Made by a program: the position numbers and the translations under genes. Shown in pieces: positions 1 through 11,766 of a stretch of DNA of 64,000 nt. The notes beneath the pieces are model-generated. The model saw only the letters and a list, made by a program, of their open reading frames with translations. It was not told where the DNA came from and made no database searches. The stretch spans positions 453,376 to 517,375 of the forward strand of contig KL197721.1 in assembly GCA_000697665.1 (NCBI GenBank), written 5' to 3'. Position 1 is the stretch's first letter. Every line of letters starts with the position of its first letter. The DNA is from Jaapia argillacea MUCL 33604 (Eukaryota; Basidiomycota; Agaricomycetes; Jaapiales; Jaapiaceae).

Positions 1-19
1 GGATCCTACGAACATTAAA

Positions 20-1757
20 ATGGTGTCGGCGGATAATTTGAATCTGGACGTTTTGGAGCTTATATTTGCCTATTTGTCTGGTAATGATCTCGTCTCCGTT
101 TCCCTGGTCAGCAAGTCGTTTCTTGCGGGAGTTATTCCGCGTCTCTATCAGACGTTGGGATTTCGCATGAACCAGGCAAAGAAATACCCAAAGGTGCGCG
201 TAGCTCGTCTCTACAGCTGTGATATGACGCTGACAATTGTGGGTGTTTGGTAGACTTGGTCCCCATTCGCCGCAATCGTCGCACACCCCCACCTGGCAGT
301 CCACGTCCACACGATCGGTACTTCCATTCTCCATGCCTCACCTTCCGTCTAATGATTATTCCAACCAGATATCAGAGCAGTCCCAATTTCGGGATCTCAA
401 TACCATTCCCAATTCATACGCGACGCAACCTCTGCCCTAATTCTTTCTCAAAACCTCTCCTCCTTCACCCTAACAGTCGACACCCTTCCCTCATTCCTCA
501 TCTCTCTTCAAAACAAACCAAGATTGGAGGAACTCAGGGTTCATGCCAACTTGAATCGATGTCAGATGGAGTTATTGACGCAGATCAAGGGGTTGAGGAG
601 TTTGGATTTGGATTATGCGAGTTGGAACGTCGTCGATGGGTTATCAGGTTGGTGTCAAAATAACCTCAGCGCCACCTTGACTACGTTGACGCTATACGTG
701 AGTCCACCTACTCTTGTCGTGAGAAACGAACGCTAAACGTTCTTGCGCGGTAGATGGCACACGACTTGAACGATCAGGTCCTAGCCTCAACCCTCGAAAA
801 CCTTCCAAACCTAACCAGCCTTCACGTCGTAGGCTGTCCAAAAGCAGACCACGTGACCGTCCTCCAATTAGCAGGCCTCTACACCCCTCACCTCGAAAGT
901 CTCTCCCTAACCACCTGGGTACGTTGTCTGGCCCCCGCTCCCCACCTCACCTTCCAAAGTCACTCACTTCTTTCACATCATCTAGGAATCGCCCCGCACC
1001 CTTCCGCCACTCCCTCCACTCCTCCACCTAACCCGCCTCTCAATAGATACCCACTGCACTCTCTCCCCTCCATCCATCCCCCCTCTCTACACCGCTCTCT
1101 TCGCCCTCTTCTCTCCTTCCCCTTTAAGCCACCTAACCCTAAAACTCTCCGACAAACTTATCTTAGCAGATAGCTTTATTGATGGGTTAGTAGAAAGACA
1201 TGGAATGAGGTTGAAGACCTTGAGTCTTGTAGGGTGTGTAGTTGGGACTGAAAGTGTTATGAGGATTATGAGGGGATGTCGGGGGTTGGATGTGTTGGGG
1301 ATTACGGTGCCTGTGAAGGAAATGGTGGGTGCTTTGATTGGTCTTTTCTTGAGTCTGGCGGATCAATCGTGTCGACTTCATAATGTAGTTTCCGTTCACG
1401 CTTGCACTCTCCCACTCAAAATCCGTCCACACCCTAATCGACATGGGCGAGAAACACGAGAATCACGGACCTCGATTATCACTATCAAAAGATTCGATAA
1501 GAACATTAATGGAGAGCGTCAAGAGTCTGAGGGTGGTTGTCTGCGATAACCGTCGATGGGTTGTACGTATTCTCCCTCTGCTCTACGCTATCTCCCCTAC
1601 GATTTCTCTTTTCACTTTCATCATTTGAGGGATAAGGTGCTGATGCGATACCAATTATTTTTTCTTTGGCCAGGCAACACGCGAGAGGTCAAAGTTAAAG
1701 ATATCGTTGGAGAGACGAAAACGACATGCTGCGCAGCATTGGTTCATGGCTCCTTGA
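20..1757 (+). CDS. F-box / leucine-rich-repeat protein
   Basis: Spliced gene of about five or six exons, not matched to a named family member. The N-terminal residues (about 5-50) read as an F-box: LDVLELIFAYLSGNDLVSVS followed by LVSKSF and a conserved RLYQTL. Later exons carry LRR-like stretches: LRSLDLDYASW, LPNLTSLHVVGC and LESLSLTTW. Likely introns begin at 197 (gtgcgc, ending ttggtag near 251), around 700 (gtgagt, ending near 753) and 1563 (gtacgt, ending ttggccag near 1671). The terminal exon gives a basic tail and a stop at 1755-1757. F-box proteins of this build normally tether substrates to SCF ubiquitin ligases; the substrate is unknown. The exon joins between about 330 and 380 and between 920 and 1240 are uncertain. 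F-box identity is fairly secure; the full model is moderate. Confidence 0.62.
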
Positions 1758-3336
1758 CGAGTGGAGCGTGTCGTAGTGTAGTCCTCGTGTCCTCGCTGTT
1801 CTGATACTGTACAGTCGCGCCAAATATTGTACTTGATAAGCTGAGGTACTTACACGTGCAATTTGAACGCAGCGCGAGCTCGGCTGTGAAAACCCGTACT
1901 ATATTGTCGATATTGAATGCAGGCGCAGGAATCCCTACATGAAAGTTACTACTTTGCTATTCGGGTGCCATCAAACCTGTTGAACGTCCGGATGCCTCCC
2001 GTGACGATTCACGAAGGGAGTGGGGAACTGAAATCCCAAGGTAGAGTCGTGCAGATTGGATGTGGTCGAAAATAGCATCTCGAAGTGCTTAAGGGGCGAC
2101 AGAGCTGCTTGAGACCGGTAGAGCGACAGTTCACCCGGCATTGAAACCCACCCAGACGATAAGATCCGCAAAAGGTGCTTCGTCCAACGACTCGGCCGCC
2201 AAACTTCTCCAAGCTGCGGGCAGGCTACCAAGTGGGATAACCGTCAAGATGGCCCTGATGCGTTCCAAACATTCCAATGCTTTTGGTGAATTTGGCGGAT
2301 TGATCAAATTTCTTCGGGTCAAGGAACAGAGACAAGACGTCGCAACGCAGAAGCGAATATGGTGAAGTCAAGAGGCCAAAGTCATTGCGAGGCCGCATTC
2401 GTAGAGCCCATGGGGACGGATTTTGTACGGGAATAGAAGCCGACCTCTTGGACAACGCTGTCGGTCCGCGGCACCGACGACGGGATAAACTGCTGATCAG
2501 TGAATCGTAGGTATCGGTAGTCCGACCATGCAAGTGTTCTAGGATCATATGATGATTATATACACAGTGTGGCGATAATGCAGCGAGAAGGCCCACCTTA
2601 TCAGGTGGTTCAGCCGGACAGGACAAAGACCCGTCACCCTGAGAGCGAATGGGAGATACCTAGGACACCAATGCCACAGCCTACCGGCGGGCTCACTCAG
2701 CGTCGGGGCTAATTTTGAGGGAGGGGCCTGAGGGGGAATAGTATGCGACCTGATTGGCCCTAGTGTGGATAGGATAAGATATTGTCAAGCTTGTAAGCCG
2801 GACTCGCTGTGAGAGTCAAAGTGGGTCGAGGTTTGGCGTCGCGGGGCGTGGGATCGGAAGTTGCCGATGTGGTTACTTGGTTCAAGTTCTTCATCGTCTG
2901 AAACAAGTCTGAAGGCAACAACAATCTAAGGAGCCTCATTGCTGATCTTGCTGGTTTCTTACGCACAAAGTCTCTCGGAATCCTGACTCTGATCCGTTGA
3001 TCTCGACGGAGTGATAATTCGCGACTTTAGTCTCTGCCCATCACGAGGCGGCGTATCATTGGACCGATTGTTGGTCCCTACTAATCTGGGGCTGAGAATG
3101 TCCACTCTTCGGCCTCACCTCCTTCACGTGTACGGTCCGTGTCCAGTGGTGCTCACCATTATATGAACAGCATGAGTATGGCTCTCTGATCGGTGCTTCT
3201 GGTGCACCGACTGCGCCCTTATTCCACGAGGGTACCTGCACTCTCTTAAAAACCCTCCGCTCGCTCTTAAGACTCCCTTGCCTACTTGGAATCTCTTATC
3301 CGACTACTATCAGCAGCACACACTTGCCTCTTCGAG
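1758..3336. other. intergenic, no supportable gene
   Basis: About 1.6 kb. Short overlapping frames occur on both strands near 2000-2630, but none shows a recognisable motif or a convincing splice pair. The last 300 bases hold the promoter of the DUF7587 gene; no clear TATA box was seen. Confidence 0.5.
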
Positions 3337-5065
3337 ATGACTCACCCTCATTCACAAAGTGCTGGTTCACGACGGGAACCCGACGTCCTACCCCAATATG
3401 GTTTTGGGACGGAGCTTTCCTTCGATAAAATCGTTGAGAACAACCCATTCCTCTTCCGAGTGTACACCCCTCGTCCGTTATCTCCCTTCTTCGATAGCAC
3501 AGATCCATTCTTCGTAGGCCAATCGTTCAGGGAGAAAACAGACGTACGCCCTTCGACGGTCACATATGATGATGCCGTGCGACATCTGGACTGGACGACC
3601 AGGTCGACATCACCATTTATCTCAGCTTCCTACAGTTTTGCATGGGCTATATGGGAGGCCGTGCGCCGATATAAAATCAACGTCAAGCACGACGTCGAGA
3701 TTGCCATCATCGATGCTAAAGCTGTAGCTGGTCGTGCTGTCACCGCTCTTGAGGTTCTGAGTAATTGCGAGCCTGACGAGTCAGTACTCAATTCTACCTA
3801 CGTTTCGCCCTAATAATGATGCTCATAATCCTCCTAGACGACATGAAAATCACTGGAAGTTCTACCGCTTTGCCCACGAAGCCCAAGACGTGCTCGTCTT
3901 TGGTTATATCCCAGGGACAGCAGTTCTCGCATCTATCCCTCTCCTCTCCATCCTCCCATCCCTCCCCTCCTACTTCCTTCGCAATCCCATAACTCCCGAT
4001 CTAGCATCATCTAATCTCCCCCACCCACTCAAACCTCTCCGTCCCCATCTCCCCCATTCCCGTTCCTCCTCCCTCTCATCGACATCCACAATCTCCTCCG
4101 ACCCCTTCTCCGAACTCCTATGGGATACTACACAGCGAAAATACAGCTACCGTCAATTCTGCCGTGACGCCTCTGATAAATTCCATCGTGGATCATCGGA
4201 GCGCCGATTAGCAGACACTACAGCAGGTTCTGTCCGTCTGGCAGTATGCCTAATGAGACCGTGGTTCCATGAGAAATCGATGGACGATATGGAGTGGGGT
4301 ACCGAGATGCTTTATAGGCTGGCCTTATTGATCGCTTCGTGGCCTGGACGGTGGTGGATTAGGGATCATGTCGAAGTACCGGAGATTTTGAGGGATATGG
4401 TCGATCTGATCGGGGAGGAGATTAGGGAAGCGAGGAGGGCGGCAGTGAGCAAGGAGGTCGATAGGTTGCAGGGGATCGTGGAGGATTTGGGTTGGTTGTT
4501 GAAGCAGAAGAGCGATAGTAGTGAGAGGAGCGAGATGAATGCAGAAGGTTCTGATGCGCCGGCTTCGGACCATGACGAGGAGGATACATTGAAAGATTCG
4601 GATGATGAGGCATCGGTTTTGGGTCATCATGATCAGAAGAAACAAGTTGTATTCGAGAAATCAGTGCGGTTTGCTCCGTTACCTTCCCATGGAACCGATG
4701 AGAAGTCGATTCAGGTTACACCTGGACCCGAAGACTCGTCATCATCGCATCCCCACATGCCTTCCTTCGACAAGTCCATTCAAGTGTCCTCTTTGGACGA
4801 TCCAGTCGAAATTCCGTCGGTGGAGAAGTCCGTTCAGACCGTACCTGTTGAAGAGTCGTCGCGGTCATCAGGTTCTGCCGTTTCCCGTGAAGTGCAACCC
4901 AAATCGAGTCCTCATCACGCATGGACCGAGTCGCTCGAAGAATCCGATGGATTCTCGTTGTCATCAGCTGCACAGTCAGCCATCACAGGCTTCCTCGTTG
5001 GCACTTTCGCGGCTCTCTGTATTTTGGCGCCCCACAGGAGAGAGATCATGACTCACATCACCTAA
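3337..5065 (+). CDS. DUF7587-type protein with C-terminal membrane anchor
   Basis: Two exons, 3337-3779 and 3838-5065, joined by gtcagt...cctag, which keeps the frame. The start is the first true ATG (MTHPHSQ). The N-terminal half has the layout of the fungal DUF7587 domain: FRVYTPR, a DAVRHLDW segment, SPFISASYSFAWAIWEA, and after the intron WKFYRFAHEAQDVLVFGYIP. The function of this domain is not established. The middle is acidic and Ser-rich and holds four copies of an EKS(I/V)Q-like motif. The C-terminus (about AITGFLVGTFAALCILAP) is a single hydrophobic helix followed by a short basic tail, consistent with a tail-anchored protein facing the cytosol. The domain name is from memory of the family pattern; the membrane anchor is read directly. 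Confidence 0.75.
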
Positions 5066-5460
5066 TTTTCGTCGCTCCATGTTCTGTTTTCGTCTTTTCG
5101 ACCTTTTCGTCGCTTTTTTGGTTAGGGGTGACGCGGTTGAATCGCGTGCGCCCTGAGTAGGGTTGTTGTATCGACGTATCTTTTCGTTAACTTATTCTAT
5201 GTTGTACTGTACACTAACCTCGTTCCCTAACTAAGGGAAGGGGTACTATCCCGTAGTTGTATCTCTCGTCGTGTATCTTGGTCTGTTCGTCATGTATCAT
5301 CGACTACCAAAATAGACTCTCACCCAGTGTAAATTCCGTGAGTACAATGAATGTCATCAGAAAGTCGAGGCAGAAGTGAGCTCAGAGTGACTCCTCCCAT
5401 CGAAAATTGACAGGGCGGAGTGCGCATGGTAATGAGTACGTAAGTCGAGGTGTGTTGGAG
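5066..5460. other. 3' flank / intergenic
   Basis: Probable 3' UTR of the preceding gene. No gene-like structure was seen. Confidence 0.4.
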
Positions 5461-5463
5461 CAC

Positions 5464-6105
5464 GAGGAGCGTGAAGAATGAGGGTTCATTTTGGTACGAG
5501 ATCTAGACGAAGCGATGTGGATGAGGGCGGAGAATGTCGCGTGGTTGATAAGGGTAACGGGGAGCGGGGGTGGAAAATGGGGCGAGGAGCTGCTGCGGAA
5601 ATGAAGGGGAGTACGTGAAAGGCAAGGTGACGTCCCAGAGGGGAACTGTCGAGGGAGCTGTCGACCCAAGAGTTCTTTGGTTAATGATATGGAATGAAAC
5701 CTTGTCGGAGACTTCACGTCCGCTTGAATAATTTGGGTGACCTCTGCTTTCCCGGGAACCATCTTAATGATCAAGGGTGTCGATCCGTATCTGACATTGG
5801 TCCCGGAGGTGCAGAAATGAGACGCGAGCTGGCAGAGCACATGGTGGGAGGAGTTCGAAAGCTGAATAACATCCAGATCGACTGGGGGGCCGTTGAAGAC
5901 AAAAGGACCTCCGACCTGAGCGGAACACAGAGATGAATAGCTTCTCCGCGGCTCCAGCAGCGTCTCGAACCAAACTTGAAAGTCCCTGGATAGCCTGACC
6001 TCGAGGATTTTGGCGCGACGAAGGGGGAAGAACAGGTTAAGCTCGCCTCTCCAAACATCGGGAAGGCATATGAGGGAGAGAAGCCGGAAGCTAGGTTGAA
6101 CCTCG
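5464..6105 (-). CDS. unidentified minus-strand gene fragment (uncertain)
   Basis: On the minus strand one frame stays open from about 6105 to 5665 without an ATG near its upstream end. It reads protein-like: DVWRGELNLFFPLRRAKILE, then QVWFETLLEPRR, VGGPFVFNGPPVDLDVIQLS and YGSTPLIIKMVPGKAEVTQI. A possible acceptor (caacctag) lies at its upstream edge. A second open stretch downstream (LWDVTLPFTYSPSFPQQL) ends at a stop near 5504. I could not place the connecting intron or the start exon, and I recognise no family. It may be part of a real host gene or a decayed one. Confidence 0.28.
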
Positions 6106-7200
6106 GTCGTGGAGACATCCCATGATCACCATCGAACAGCCCAGAAGAGCGAGGGAGGTCGACGAAGCATGAGGTGCAGCCCAAGGAATAATGGGTGCGC
6201 ATGGACTCCAGAAAAAGCATTCCCTTCGAATTGCGCTGATCGCGATCACAAAGTCTTGGCGGGAGTTTGCAGGAATAGAGCGCATCGGGGTGATATAGGA
6301 AGGTAACCGGTCATCGCAACGAGGCTACCGACCGTGGAGAGATGGCCACTTTACGCGATCAGACTTATATAAATAGAAAGATGGCCGGTGCGAAGTTGAA
6401 GGTCACTTTCCTCGACCTTCCCATAATAGTTCAGTAGCCAGGCCGCAGTGAATCCCATAAAAAATGCCTTGAGAAAGAATCGAGAATGCAAGGTGAACAG
6501 TTGGGAAAGTTTACTTGATGGGGGTCACGAGCCAACGGCTGTATGGTCATCTCCGCTGCGGTCCTGTGCCGGATATTCAACAGGGGAGTAACAGGCGGCC
6601 GTAGACGAGACTGTGCGGCTCGCTGAGCGATCTTTGTCCATCAAGAGAAAGCGAGAATCGCGGTTACAGGTCATGCCACGGAACAAGCGACCATGTCAAA
6701 TTGGAAGGAACAAGAAGCTGTGACGCGTGATGTTTTGTCACTCCACGGTTGCGTTTGGTAGCCTCGCCACTTTGCAGCGATTACCTGCCCTGTAACTCCT
6801 ATTTGCTGGATGGCATCGAGGATTCAATGAGCTGGACACGTTCGCGGAGATCCATTGTCTCGTGGCACTGAGTTTCCCATACCCCTCCGCCCCGTACTAC
6901 CTCCTCAATCAATGCACTCTGGCTTGCGCCCCAGGACGAACTTCGAAGCTGGACGATGCAACCCGATCTCTCACGATCTTCTTGTCACCACCGGGATCAT
7001 ATGTACGACTTCCTGGCATCAAGAGATTCTCACCCAATCCTCGTGCATATCTCTGTGAGAATTGTGCGCATCACGGACTGTTGCAGCTACGATCCCAAGG
7101 TTACTTCGAGGTGTCTACCTGCTGGCCCCTCGTGCTTTCCCCACTAGGGCATTTACGATGGAAGTCTTATCACATGTTTGAGGCTTCCGACTGAAACATG
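6106..7200. other. intergenic, no supportable gene
   Basis: Short frames on both strands, none with recognisable motifs or a consistent set of splice sites. Confidence 0.4.
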
Positions 7201-7282
7201 CGTGGTTCTCATCCTCTGGTCAATGGTCGCGTCCACCTCTGTGTGCCTAAAGCATGGGCCTCGTTTCGGTTTCCTGGAGGCG

Positions 7283-7288
7283 TATAAA
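7283..7288 (+). promoter_or_regulatory. TATA box of thaumatin-like gene 1
   Basis: TATAAA within ggcgtataaagac, 63 bases before the ATG. The paralogue has a TATA box at the same distance, which supports it. Confidence 0.6.
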
Positions 7289-7350
7289 GACAAGGGTAGA
7301 GCACAATTGCCAGCAGTCTCAAGCCACAGTTCACCCAGAGCACCTTACAC

Positions 7351-8716
7351 ATGAAGTTTCGAGCTGCCTCTATCGCGTTTGCCGTCGCTTCCGGCGCTGT
7401 TGCTAGGACGTTCACGGTCTACAACGGTTGCCCTTTCACCATCTGGTAGGGTCCTCTTCTGATCTCTAATTTTGGTCTGGTGACCGATGTCATAATTTTA
7501 GGCCTGCTGTAAGGACAATCCTCGGTACCTCCTTGCTCTCCTTGTTAATGCTGCGATGTGTAGATGTTCACCGACTTGAACGTGGGTAGTGCTGTCCCGG
7601 ACTACCAAACTGGGTTCGTGACACGTATCAGAAATGTGAATTACCCATTCAGAATGTTATCGTAGATGGGAAGCTGCTGCTTATACGCACGTCACCTTTT
7701 CCGTTCCCAATAATTGGGCTGCTGGTCGCATCTGGGCAAGCCAATCTAATCAGCGACATAGACGGGTGACTAACTCCAATCACAGGCTCGCCGCGATTGT
7801 AACTTTAGCTCCAATCCTGGCCCTAACTCCTGCCTTGATGGTGGCTGCAACGGCGGCCTTGAATGTGACCCACACACCGGCACTGTATGTGATACTTGTA
7901 TTCAATCCCCTCATTTCCTATCTGAACACGGGATAGGGAGTACCTCCTGCCTCGCTTGCCGAGTTCACACTTTCAGCAGGCGATGGGCCGGACTATTACG
8001 ACGGTTAGTGGCCGCTCCGTTCAGCTTCAAATTCTCGCTGACTCTTTTCTATAGTCTCCCTTGTTGACGGCTACAATCTTCCTGTGCGTATTGACAATGA
8101 CAAAGGATGCGGCGTTGCTAGCTGCCCCGTGGATCTCGGGCCGAACTGTATGTACCTTACTGCTTCGTCTAGAATATCATCTTAATCTGAGATGCGTAGG
8201 TCCGTCCGCGCTCAAGGGCCCATTAGATTCCACTGGCTTCCCTGTTGGTTGCAAGAGTGCCTGTGATGCGAACATAGGCGGGAATTCCGGTATGCTTCAC
8301 ACGTATCTTCTCTATCTGGTCTCGCCCTTAATTCAATTCAGCCGATTCTCCCAATTGCTGCAGTGGTAGCCACAACACTCCTGCCACCTGCCCACCCTCT
8401 GGCGTAGCCTACTATTCTTACTTCAGTGAGATCTCTCGTCGTTGTCCTCGGAATAGAGCTGATCGTCCTTCTCAGAATCTAACTGCCCCAACTCTTATGT
8501 GTACGCTTATGACGAAAGTAGCGGCACTGCTCTTTGTATGCCCCTTCTTTATCATTTGACGCCTTTTCTGATTTCTTTCTTTGCTTTCCAGGGACTTGTG
8601 AGTTTCCCGGTTGTCTTGAAAACTCGAGGTGCGTATAACGGCTGATGGACTTTGAAATCACAGGTTCCGGCTCCCTCGAAGCCGACTATACAATCACTTT
8701 CTGCCCTCCGTCTTGA
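7351..8716 (+). CDS. thaumatin-like secreted protein, copy 1
   Basis: Twelve short exons give an intact protein of about 255 residues. A signal peptide (MKFRAASIAFAVASGAVA) precedes the mature start RTFTVYNGCPFTIW. Thaumatin-family hallmarks follow: FTDLNVGSAVP, ARRDCNF, CLDGGCNGGLECDP, GVPPASLAEFTL, YDVSLVDGYNLPV, CPVDLGP, STGFPVGCKSACDAN and a closing TFCPPS, with the many cysteines expected for a disulphide-rich glucan-binding or glucanase-like fold. Exon 2 is 7 bases (7502-7508) and exon 11 is 6 bases (8592-8597). The intron from 7736 uses a GC donor (gcaagc) ending cacag at 7785. It is paralogous to the gene at 9757 in coding, intron and 3' flanking sequence. Likely extracellular, possibly active on beta-1,3-glucan. 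Every exon junction keeps the frame and matches the paralogue. Confidence 0.88.
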
Positions 8717-9685
8717 ATGCTTCCTTGCAAGTTGTGAACCCGACGAGATTAAGTGTCAGTTTGCCACCCATTGGGATGTTTTGCCTCTCGGATATCCCTC
8801 CGGCAAATTTGAAACAGAGAATTGTTATTGTGTTTTTATTGGCTCAGATACATTCCTTTGCATGTTCGTATTTGATGCGATATTTATTATTCGTCCTTGG
8901 GAATACATGTTGTGGTTCTTTGTTGTGACACCTGTGACTTTCTGACTTTAACTCTCACCAAATCCCATCAAATTCGTCCCTAATCTCATCTCGAGCACTC
9001 TCATCGAGGAATACACACGAAGCTTCAGGTTCTAACCATCTGATCGACGGGGTGCGAGGTTGTTCGATGGGGTGATGATGAAGGGCACTTCTTCCGACGG
9101 GTTTTCTCGCAAGCTTATTGCGATAGCCACATGCGCCCAGTCTCCCGGATCCCGCGGTTCTAACTTTACTCCCTGACAGTCTCGTAGCCTCGTTGCTTCG
9201 TCGCCGAATCGTCGAAGTACCTTTCATCCTGGCCAGAGCTTCGGTCATTGCTTCTGGTCTAGCTGTAGTTTGGCTGCTCGGCCAATCGACCGTGCTTCAA
9301 GCTCCGTTGCCTTGAACTTCGGATACCATGATGGCCTTCAGCATCTGACTGTCTCGTTCAAGGGTGCTTCGTATCACCCACTTGAAGGAAAGACGCTGTT
9401 TTCTCGGTTCTAGAGAAATCCCATACGGCCATCGCATATTATGCATTATGGCTGACGTCCCTGTGCGAGATTATGGGTGCACATCGTGATCTCGTCTGCC
9501 TTTGTCGTCTTGCTGAGTTGATGGAGGGCCGAGTATCCAGGGAACGAAAAGCCCATCCTTCTCATCATCACATGGACGAGATCAGCGGATGGGGACATCG
9601 TTGGTTCGCACCCTTCCATCGCTCGATGTTTCTGTGAGCATATGCTCACTGCGACTCTGCCGAACCGGCGGCCCTCTAACAGCAG

Positions 9686-9692
9686 TATAAAA
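9686..9692 (+). promoter_or_regulatory. TATA box of thaumatin-like gene 2
   Basis: TATAAAA within gcagtataaaatg, about 65-70 bases upstream of the ATG, matching the position seen in copy 1. Confidence 0.62.
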
Positions 9693-9756
9693 TGACCAGC
9701 AAATACTGAGGTGGTCTGCAGTGAATCTGACAGATTTTATCTCCTACATCTCTACA

Positions 9757-11152
9757 ATGAAGGCTTTCACTGCATCTGCTGCTCTCGCTTTCGTGTCCGG
9801 CGCCGCCGCCAGGACTTTTACTGTGTACAATGGCTGTCCTTTCACTATCTGGTGAGCCTATTGCGCTAATTCTCTTGATCTCCGCTCTAACTGTCCGCCT
9901 CTCCCCAGGCCTGCTGTGAGGACTATCATCAACCGCATCCTCATTTTCATGCTGATTCGTCCATAGATGTTCACCGACTTGAACGTTGGCAGCGCCGTTC
10001 CTTCCTATCAGACTGGGTTAGTAGTCGATGACAAGCTACTCATCAACTCTGCCTAACTTGTGTGATATTTCAGATGGGAGGCCGGTGCATACACCGCCGT
10101 CAGCTTCTACGTGCCTGATAACTGGACCGCAGGCCGTATTTGGGTGCGACATCTCGTTCCAATGCCTCTGGAATATTCCCTGACCCAGTCTGTAGGCTCG
10201 CCGCGACTGTGACTTCACCACTAACCCGGGTCCCAACTCGTGTCTCGATGGTGGCTGCAATGGTGGCCTCGAGTGCGACCCCAACACCGGAACGGTCTGT
10301 TTATGCCTCTTTGAAATCTATTTTGGTTCTTATTTCCGCTCGTCCCGCAGGGTGTCCCCCCCGCTTCCCTCGCCGAATTCACCCTTTCAGCGAGCGATGG
10401 CCTCGATTATTATGACGGTGGGTTTTCAGATCTCACCCTGACTTAGCCCCGTGTTTATGAAGTTGTTATCGACAGTTTCTCTCGTCGATGGGTACAACTT
10501 GCCTGTTAGGATCGACAATACAGCAGGATGTGGCATCGCTAGCTGCCCCGTCGACCTAGGACCCGGCTGTGAGTCGATTACAATTTCTCTTTGGGCTTGA
10601 CTTTCTGATATGGTTCTTGCAGGCCCTGCTGCCCTCCAGGGGCCTTATGACTCCACTGGTTTCCCCGTCGGTTGCAAGAGCGCTTGCGATGCCAATCTCA
10701 GCGGAGACCCCAGTGAGAATATATCCCGATTCTTTCACTAATCCCTGAATCTGACATTCTCCCAAAGGCAACTCCCCCAACTGCTGCAGCGGCAACTACG
10801 ATACCCCGGCCACCTGCCCTTCTTCTGGCGTTGCCTACTATTCTTATTTCAGTAAGATAGCGTTCATTAATTCCTGCTTGGACACGGATGCTGACGCTTG
10901 ATTTGATACAGAATCCAACTGCCCCAACTCTTATGTCTACGCTTATGACGAAAGCAGCGGCACCGCTCTTTGTACGTCCCATTTTTTTGTTGAACGTCTC
11001 GTTCTGACTTTTTCCTCCTTTTTTAGGGACTTGTAAGTTTTCCTATTGTCATGAACGATTTGAAGTCCGTGTACTGACTGACGGGGTCCGAATTCGCAGG
11101 CCCCAGCTCCTCTGCGGCCGACTATACCGTCACTTTCTGCCCTCCGTCTTAA
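9757..11152 (+). CDS. thaumatin-like secreted protein, copy 2
   Basis: Twelve exons, same intron positions as copy 1, intact. Signal peptide MKAFTASAALAFVSGAAA, then RTFTVYNGCPFTIW. The mature part holds ARRDCDF, CLDGGCNGGLECDP, VSLVDGYNLPVRIDN, CPVDLGP, SNSPNCCSGNYDTPATCP and YTVTFCPPS. All introns here have GT donors, including the one that is GC in copy 1. Microexons are at 9909-9915 (GCCTGCT, completing W-P-A) and 11027-11032 (GGACTT, completing W-T-C). The 3' flanks of both copies remain alignable for several hundred bases, so the whole unit was copied. Secreted thaumatin-like proteins of Agaricomycetes are linked to cell-wall glucan or antifungal roles; the activity here is inferred. 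Confidence 0.9.
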
Positions 11153-11766
11153 ATCCTACCCCGAAAATTGTGAACCTGAAGAAGACAAAGTATCGGTTTG
11201 CCGCTCAATTTGGGATCTTTTTGGCCTCTGGGATCCCTCTTGCAAACAAAATTTTTCTTGTGTCTTTATTGGCTCAGATACCATCCTGTCCATTTTCGTA
11301 TTTGTTGCCCTCGTTGTTCATTCTTCAAGTTGGGAATATATGATGTGCTTTTGTTGGTGATACTGTGACTTCTTGAATTTAACCCCCATCAAAGTCACAC
11401 CTCGTCCAGAACGCTGACATCGATGAATACGTGCGAACCTTCAAGATCGGACCGTCTGTTCCATGACATGGGTGTAAAGTTGTTGGACGAGATGATGATG
11501 CAAGGAGCTTTTTTCCGACGGTTTTTTTCGCAAGCATATTACCACAGTGGGCGTGTATCGGATGGCTCTCCCCGAGGTTCTATCTTTGCATCCTGCGCCG
11601 TCTCATAGCCTCGTTGAACAGCAGGGAGCGCCTTCGCTGTCATTCGTTTGCTGGTCTTGGACTTATGAAAGCGGGAGTTGAAAGAAATCATATTGATATG
11701 ATTCGGTGACATGATTAGATTGTACTGCGATCTAATAACTTATCATCGATCCACAAGCTCCAAGGA

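Larger units (their letters stand above)
7200..11640 (+). repeat. tandem duplication of a thaumatin-gene unit
   Basis: Two head-to-tail units, about 7.2-9.25 kb and 9.45-11.64 kb. Similarity covers the promoter TATA, the gene and the 3' flank, for example ttattggctcagata near 8838 and 11268, and tccgacgg followed by tcgcaagc near 9095 and 11514. Divergence is substantial in introns and low in exons, suggesting an old, selected duplication. Confidence 0.75.

Noticed and set aside
5771-6220. 149-codon Ser/Pro-rich minus-strand frame
   Set aside because: A different frame on the same strand reads more like protein; this one looks like a shadow.
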